From assembly GCA_948567375.1 (NCBI GenBank), contig OX419761.1, positions 46,600,243-46,664,242 of the forward strand: a stretch of DNA of 64,000 bases. The letters are read 5' to 3'. The DNA is from Lunularia cruciata (lineage: Eukaryota > Streptophyta > Marchantiopsida > Lunulariales > Lunulariaceae). Below are positions 58,533 to 64,000 of this stretch, one piece after another. Every line of letters starts with the position of its first letter. The stretch's first letter is position 1. The notes beneath the pieces are model-generated. The model saw only the letters and a list, made by a program, of their open reading frames with translations. It was not told the origin of the DNA and searched no databases. Both the position numbers and the translations under genes were made by a program.

Positions 58533-58980
58533 TGTCATGCTATTTGTAGTTCCGCATCTAGATGCTCGGACACTGGAGTTCCAATGATGGTAGTTAGAGT
58601 TATTCTAGCTGTTTCTCAGGGACTACTTTCCGATGGTTAGATTTTGTGTTCGGGGTACTGACTTCACGGTGGGGCTCACTGTCACTTTGCACCGTTTGCA
58701 CCGTCGAGTGTGCCATCAGCGGGACCGTTAGGGTTTCAGGGCTAGCTCGAGTCCAGGGGGTATAGTTTCGAAGTGAGCTCCAGAGAGCTCACTTCTCTGA
58801 TGTTGAGCCTTCGAGTTCCTGGCTATGGTGGACAGAGGCCGGCGAGCGTCACCTGGATTCTCTATGCTTGAGTGGGTGTGGCTTGACTGTAATCAGTGCC
58901 CAGTTGTTGGCAGTTTATAGAGTGACAGATCAAGTACTGATCTGAGTTGAGTTGAGTTGAATTGTTAAGCAATCTGATTA
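58533..58980 (+). repeat. 3' LTR segment B
   Basis: 448 bp colinear with 49,180-49,627. Separated from A by AC, so A-AC-B reads GACAACTGTCA, an inverted-repeat junction. Carries the tandem gagtt units near its end. Confidence 0.92.
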
Positions 58981-58981
58981 T

Positions 58982-59086
58982 TGTGGCACTTTAGAGTCTA
59001 TGTATGACTTATGTGTGAGTTGTGCTTCTATAGTGTATGATGTTGACAGCAATGTATGTTGTGTAGCGATGTATGTACGCACGACA
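58982..59086 (+). repeat. LTR segment A, second copy (element terminus)
   Basis: Same 105 bp as 58,426-58,530 (two transitions), separated from B by a single T, ending GACA just before the right target duplication CAGA. This B-T-A junction resembles an LTR-LTR joint. Confidence 0.9.
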
Positions 59087-59090
59087 CAGA

Positions 59091-60955
59091 TCTCAACAAA
59101 TTCCTACTCCATGTGAGGATGTTCTACGTCTTCTTGATGGAGAAAACTCTATGCAGCTCATATGACCATAACTCTTTTTTAATAGCTTGGATTCAAGTGT
59201 TATAGGATTCAACAAAAAACCTACGAGAGAGGCTTTCCAATGATATAAAGTAGACTTCAATCAAATCACTAAAACTCCCTTGAAAAGCTCTCAAAGTTGC
59301 CAAGTTTTACAACTCTCACCATAATTTTGAAATCCACTTTTTAGGGTTTTGCCCCTAGTTCTTGCCAACTTTCCCCTGATTTCTAAATAAGATGTACACT
59401 TGATACTCACAAAACACTTTGGAAATCTGAACTCTCAATCATAGTCACAAAAGTGAGAGAATTGACATTCAATTAGGATTGAAGAAAGAAATGCTCCTCC
59501 GAGCTTATGATAATCATTTCAATAAAACTTGTTGCATCAGATCTCACTCTTTATGAGCCCAAAGCCAACCAAATTTTCCACAGTATTTGGTCATGATCTT
59601 GGTTAACACTCTGTAAAGTTTGATGGCCTAATCCAACCCCAATCCCTAGATATGGATCAATTCTTGAGCTAGGCTAACTTGTCAGCTCTACAAATCCAAG
59701 TATACTTAATCCAAGACCCTGAATTCTCTATTTAAAGAATTCACATGAAACCTTCACAAAAAGGTGCACACCCTAACCAAAAACAAGACTAGAAATTTTG
59801 ATTGGGTATCTAGGGCCACAACTTGGGGAGTAACCAAAATTCCAAACCTGATCACTAGCTCTTCTCCATCACCTTACACCTCAAGAGCTTCAACTTCAAT
59901 CAACCAGATCTGATTTTAGATTAATCAAAAACTGAAATTTATTGTGCTCAATACTGTAAGCACTTTGTCTACTCTCCAATCCCACTGATAGATAGTGAAA
60001 ATGTCTCAAGAAGCTCCTCAGTTGCCTACTTTGTGCTCTTGGGTATGAATTACCCTCCGTGATTCAATTGATCATATCCCTCTCATAATCAGCTCAAATT
60101 GTATGATTTCTATATCTAAATTGTAGCCTATCATCTCCTCTTCCCTACCATGTCCTCTGTCCCCCAAATGGCCTCTCCAAACTCCTTTGATGGTCCAAAA
60201 ACTATAGCCTTCTCTATTGGGATCCAATCTCTTGCACATTTGTCCTTTAGTCTTTTTACTTTTTGACAAATGGACCTCACAACTCCACCTTGAAGCTTAT
60301 GAGTGGAAATTTAGGCATTCCACAACTATAGAAGTACATATATTGTCAAGTACCAGACATGCTCATAAGTAAGCACCAAAAGGACAATAGGATCCGGGTT
60401 TCCCATCACCGACTCCACAAATACTGCCCCAAAATGTGCCACCAACCAATCCCGTAGCCGTCACGGTGCAAAATCTAAAGCCTGATGAGAAAAGGATTTG
60501 GGAGTGGCAGATTGGGAGCATGGGACATCTCATGCTCAATTTCTTCCTCTTATGTTCTACCACTCACGCACTGCTACAACTCTCACTCCCAACGTCCTCC
60601 TCCCCCTCGAGACTCCTCGACTAAAACACCTCCTCGTCTCTCCACTTGCCCTCATCTTTATTCATTAGAGCACTCAAATATGATAAGATTGTAATCCACA
60701 TGGCCAATCACATACATGTACAAAGATTGCTCACCTGGCAACATCTCATCCGTTGGATCTAGCAAACAATCTACCACACTAATGTGGAGATAAATTGATA
60801 AGTCACTTTTTTATGTGCTACGCAAACCACAACACGATAACGTGTATGGGAGGACGTGCCATCCTTTGCTTCAATACCATCAGATTGGACCTAAGGTTTG
60901 TAGTCTTCTATGATGGAGCAACATTGTTAGCATACACTACATTCTCTCCTAGTTG
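59091..60955. other. Spacer, unrecognised, between LINE pieces
   Basis: No domain was recognised on either strand. Joining 49,175 to 59,091 restores the empty site of the DNMT element, so this stretch lies in the original host of that insertion. Since LINE coding seems to resume only at about 60,960, it may be another insertion within the LINE. Open frames at 60,363-60,694 overlap each other and show no motifs. Confidence 0.4.
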
Positions 60956-60959
60956 ACTC

Positions 60960-61800
60960 ATCCTTTTCTTGGGGGCTACTAGAGCACGTCTTTGCTCTTG
61001 CTCTAGCAAGGGTGGATGCTCTTGGATTCTAGGTAGACTATGCATTAGGGGATTTTGGCTCCTACCAACTACCTTCTATATAATGATGAGGTTATGCATA
61101 GGTTTGGTCCACCAGTTTGCATCTTCATTATTCACTTGTGAGTGTGATTCTACACTAGATGTAGTAGCGGTCCATATAACACTATGTCCTTGCTTCCAAT
61201 GTAATTTCCATTGTAGCACGTGTGTAGCCTATCCCATAAGGGCCATGTGGACTTGACATCATCCCCACCTTCCACTGGTAAGGAAGACAAAGGATAGCTA
61301 CCCATGATGCCATAAGGGATATAGTGTTTGTTGTGGCACAAGAGAGTGGATATCTTGATTGGAGTGAGTGTTTGTATGCATTGCAGACAATATGTGTTAA
61401 AGAAGACTATACTTGGTCCAAGATGATCAGGTGACAATGACAGATGTTGTGGTTATAGACCCTATGCATGATGCATTTTTGGAAGGAGTGATTACTCATT
61501 CCCTAGATGTGCGACAAGCGAAGCAACATCACGCAAGGTCTCCAAGTATAATGGTTTGTAGCAAGGTCACCTCTTTGTTCCTCTAGCCTTGGAGTTATAT
61601 GGAGAGATAAATACAATATTTAATACTTTGTATAACTTATCATATTAGGCGTCAAGGTGAACCACTTTCACTCTTATGCTTGGTAACATAGTTTAGATAG
61701 ATGGACACAAAGTGTCCATCGCCCTACCAAGTTTTGGCTTGTGCAATCCATAGGAGAACAATCACACTAAACTATGCTTCTTGTGATGCTCCGTTATTTT
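60960..61800 (+). pseudogene. LINE-type element, C-terminal remnant
   Basis: Fragments match the C-terminal domain found after RT in plant/algal LINE-like proteins: ARLCSCSSKGGCSWI (60,990-61,030), FYIMMRLCIGLVHQFASSLF then CECDSTLDVVAVH (61,080-61,165), DVVVIDPMHDAFLEGV (61,443-61,495), QAKQHHAR, and in the next frame FVPLALELYGEINTIF (61,575-61,622). Frameshifts separate them. Same strand and order as the RT remnant at 47.3-48.5 kb, so probably the other end of one element. From memory of the family; not verified by search. Confidence 0.5.
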
Positions 61801-62060
61801 GGAGACTGTCCGGGCTTGTATACCTCCAATAATTTGCGGAACTTGAATATTTTAGATGTAGTAAGGCAAATTTCTCATTTCGATATTGTCGGAGTCTAGT
61901 CTCGTTCTTACCCTTTTCGTCCCTTCCTGTACGGCGTGACGGGCCCTTCCCATCCTCCGTGTTTGCTACGCGGTAGCCATCTCCACGGGACACATCACAC
62001 ATCTCCATCGGTGACCGTAACTACAGAATGTAAAATGTAAGAAGGGATGTAGGATGGACA

Positions 62061-62101
62061 GACGGGAAATGTTCCCGTCCAAGAGTTTGAACATTTCCCG
62101 C
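62061..62101 (+). promoter_or_regulatory. E2F-like sites upstream of the right-edge gene
   Basis: A perfect TTTCCCGC (62,094-62,101) matches the E2F consensus of S-phase genes. Just upstream an 8-bp inverted repeat GACGGGAA/TTCCCGTC (62,061-62,068; 62,072-62,079) contains two related half sites. They lie 150-190 bp before the proposed ATG in DNA that retains many CpGs. E2F control fits a DNA-replication gene. Confidence 0.5.
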
Positions 62102-62248
62102 GCTCCGAAGGAAAAGCATTTCGACAAGTGATAGTGAATTCGCGCTTATGAGCTTGAACCGCTTGCTATTTGCGCATCTTTGCATCTCGTCGCCAATTGA
62201 GGGAGTAAAGAATCTAGTGAGGCTTTCTTTTGGGTTCATTGGACGAAA

Positions 62249-64000
62249 ATGGCTAGCGAAGATGAGGATTTAGAACTGTTGCTGTCGATGCAAGAAGACG
62301 AAGAGGCCGTTGTCCGCGGCACTCCACCTCCCTCGCCTGCTGTTGTCAAGGATCGCCCGGGTATGAACACCTCACGCTTCGTGCGGGAAATCAATTGGAA
62401 GTTTTAAACCTGCAATACCGCTCATCCTTGTTGCTCTTTGCAGGTTAATTGACGATTCTCAAATTATTTAATGTGCGGGCCTCAATTGTAACAGCTCATT
62501 TCCAGTAGTAATGTCTACGCCTCAAGCCAGGCATCAGCTCGAGACACAGAACGTATTATCAATTCTTTGAATTGCTGGTGTCAACTACAAAGTATAGCTC
62601 GAATTATGTGGGTAATCGGAGTTTTGTCGCATAATTGTGAGAGATAACAATTCAAACAGCTTAAATGATTATGCTGAACTTACAAGCTCTTGGTCCCTTC
62701 TCCTTTGGGAAGTGAGGAGAGAAGAAGCAGGAGGTTTTTACAGCCAAACGGCGGATCCAGCAGCTTTGGTTGAAGTCGAGGGTTCTACTTTTAGTACAAG
62801 GATGGCAGAGATAACGTCTAGCTTTGCTGCAAGGTTCAAGGGAAATTCCTCCAGCACGAGAGTCCAAAAGTCCAATGCTCAAGGGCAAATTGATGTTTCC
62901 TCCTCAACAATTTCCAGCAATTTTCGCAGAAAACCATCGGGCACGACGAATGGACTAGGTACATCTGCAACACAATATTTCCCGCAGTATCTTCGGTATA
63001 GGCATTATTAAGGACGATTAGAATATCAGTAACGATAATCATATTGCAGTTTCTGCAAACATGGATGTTCCAAATCTGTGAAAATTCGAATTGGGTTAGG
63101 GCCCGTAACGCTGTAACGCTCTCTAAGTACGGAAGATGGTTGAGGGTTGTCTACCGTGAAACTAGTTGATTGTCTGCTGCATGCTGGAGCCTGTTTCTCC
63201 ACGCGAAATATCTCTCAAACAACACGAGAGCGAGTTTGTATTCTTGTTTTCTAAGACACTTATCTTGTTACCTTTTCATCAAGAGCTGATTGTACGTTCT
63301 TCTCATCAGTGCTGCATGGAGTATTGCAATTTGAGGAGTACTTAGGCCTGGTTTCTTTGAAGGCACTCAATCAGGGCTTCACATCAAAGATTCTCCAAAA
63401 ATTAACATGGAGATAGCTATCTGTGACTATTTGTCATTAAAGTAGCGTGTTGTGTCATCAGCGTACCGCACTCATATATGGGCTTCAACTAAGATCTTAA
63501 CTTTGTAGACTCTCTCGCTATTGGACCTTTTACTGTTCCCACTTGCAACCATTCTCGTTGTCTCTGTTAGTCATGTTTTTGGTAGAAAAACTAACAGAAC
63601 ATTCCAGCTCTGAGGTGTGTCTTGGGAGGATGAGCATCCAACCGATGGAAGGTTGACTCCAGCTCGTAATAATGCAGGTTACTGTTCAGACGATGATAGT
63701 TCGAAATCAAAGAATTCTGTCAGTATGGATGCATTCAAGGAAGTTGTTAAGAACACTCTGAATGTCGAAGCCAATAAGCTGCCACGTGCAAATCCAAAGC
63801 AGGAGTTCCAACAAACGACCTCCATCAGCAGCATAGATGTCGAGTTCTTTTCCGGTCTCAAAATCAAGTAGGTCTTAGGAGCTACACCGTTACTGGAACC
63901 CTTGTTTCTATAACCATCAGAGGAGCTCTAATTTGTTGAGTAATTCGATGTTCGTGCAGTCGCTCAAAGACACAATGTTGTCTTAATTTAGTTGCATGGT
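62249..64000 (+). CDS. Partial spliced gene, probable MCM10-like replication factor (N-terminus)
   Basis: ATG at 62,249 in CpG-retaining DNA. Proposed exons with consistent phases: 62,249-62,360 (MASEDEDLELLLSMQEDE, then GTPPPSPA; donor GTATGA), 62,731-62,958 (EITSSFAARFKGNSSST region; donor GTACAT), and 63,615-63,867 (SWEDEHP, SVSMDAFKEVVKNTLNVEA, ending SIDVEFFSGLKI; donor GTAGGT). The gene continues beyond the window. The acidic DLxLLLS start with a TPPxSP motif and the SGLKIK segment recall plant MCM10, where SGLRI begins the conserved DNA-binding core; E2F-like sites upstream agree. The acceptors of exons 2 and 3 have weak pyrimidine tracts, so the boundaries are tentative. An unspliced reading stops after 16 more codons. 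Confidence 0.42.

Larger units (their letters stand above)
49180..59086 (+). mobile_element. Ty3/gypsy retrotransposon carrying a cytosine methyltransferase and PHD finger
   Basis: A 9.9-kb insertion flanked by CAGA (49,176-49,179; 59,087-59,090). It contains LTR segments, a primer-site-like sequence, a 1.5-kb leader, one continuous polyprotein frame (51,150-58,256) broken by four stops, and a polypurine tract. Domain order: Gag, zinc knuckles, protease, C5-methyltransferase, RT, RNase H, integrase, PHD finger. GC and CpG content are visibly higher than in the surroundings. LTR copies differ by transitions only, indicating a fairly recent insertion followed by deamination. LTR segments are permuted (B-internal-A-B-A). 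Confidence 0.93.

Noticed and set aside
60363..60694. Overlapping small ORFs near 60.5 kb as a gene
   Set aside because: Frames on both strands overlap, with no motif, splice signals or codon pattern to support a gene.
1..64000. tRNA, rRNA, CRISPR arrays or bacterial operon features
   Set aside because: None was recognised; gene structure, LTR elements and splice sites are eukaryotic.

Overview
The window looks like intergenic DNA from a large, repeat-rich, heavily methylated streptophyte genome (a charophyte alga or an early-diverging land plant fits best). The evidence is decayed Ty3/gypsy chromoviruses with chromodomains, plant-type initiator-Met primer sites, spliced plant-like exons at the right edge, CpG-poor AT-rich spacers, and a DNMT3-type methyltransferase, a class that flowering plants have lost. 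No species can be named from sequence alone. Almost everything is mobile-element debris; the only likely host gene is a partial one at 62.2-64 kb.

Layout. 1-3.5 kb: decayed plus-strand Ty3/gypsy element (E1). 3.5-8.2 kb: AT-rich spacer with a hairpin and a 1.5-kb tandem duplication. 8.2-27.8 kb: mosaic of degenerate coiled-coil coding remnants and solo-LTR-like repeats of two families, R1 (about 690 bp, TGTAACACCC...CTCACA) and R2 (about 570-750 bp, TGTAATATT...TATTACA), several with visible target-site duplications. 27.9-44.8 kb: minus-strand chromovirus (E2) split by two insertions, E4 (29.1-32.6 kb) and a second chromovirus E3 (35.0-42.7 kb). One LTR of E3 holds an inverted R2 LTR, which itself holds an R1 copy, so four nested insertion layers can be read. 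44.8-47.2 kb: AT-rich spacer. 47.3-49.2 kb and 61.0-61.8 kb: two pieces of a LINE-type reverse transcriptase.

The main object is a recent 9.9-kb insertion at 49,180-59,086: a Ty3/gypsy retrotransposon whose polyprotein reads Gag, two zinc knuckles, RGG box, aspartic protease, C5 cytosine DNA methyltransferase, then reverse transcriptase, RNase H, integrase and a C-terminal PHD finger. All 2,368 codons from the first ATG lie in one frame, with four in-frame stops. The first stop, a UAG between methyltransferase and reverse transcriptase, sits in a CAR-YYA readthrough context. The other three interrupt conserved sequence at positions where C-to-T decay of CGA or CAG is the simplest explanation. 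The two LTR copies differ only by transitions, and both arginines expected in methyltransferase motif VIII are TGT cysteine codons. The insertion therefore looks like an element that carried its own methyltransferase and was later methylated and mutated. Retrotransposon-borne DNMTs have, from memory, been reported in dinoflagellates and charophytes, so the concept has precedent; the combination with a PHD finger, the readthrough context and the permuted LTR order are the points to examine.

At the right edge a spliced gene begins in CpG-retaining DNA with E2F-like sites upstream; its N-terminus and an SGLKIK segment suggest the replication factor MCM10, with moderate confidence.
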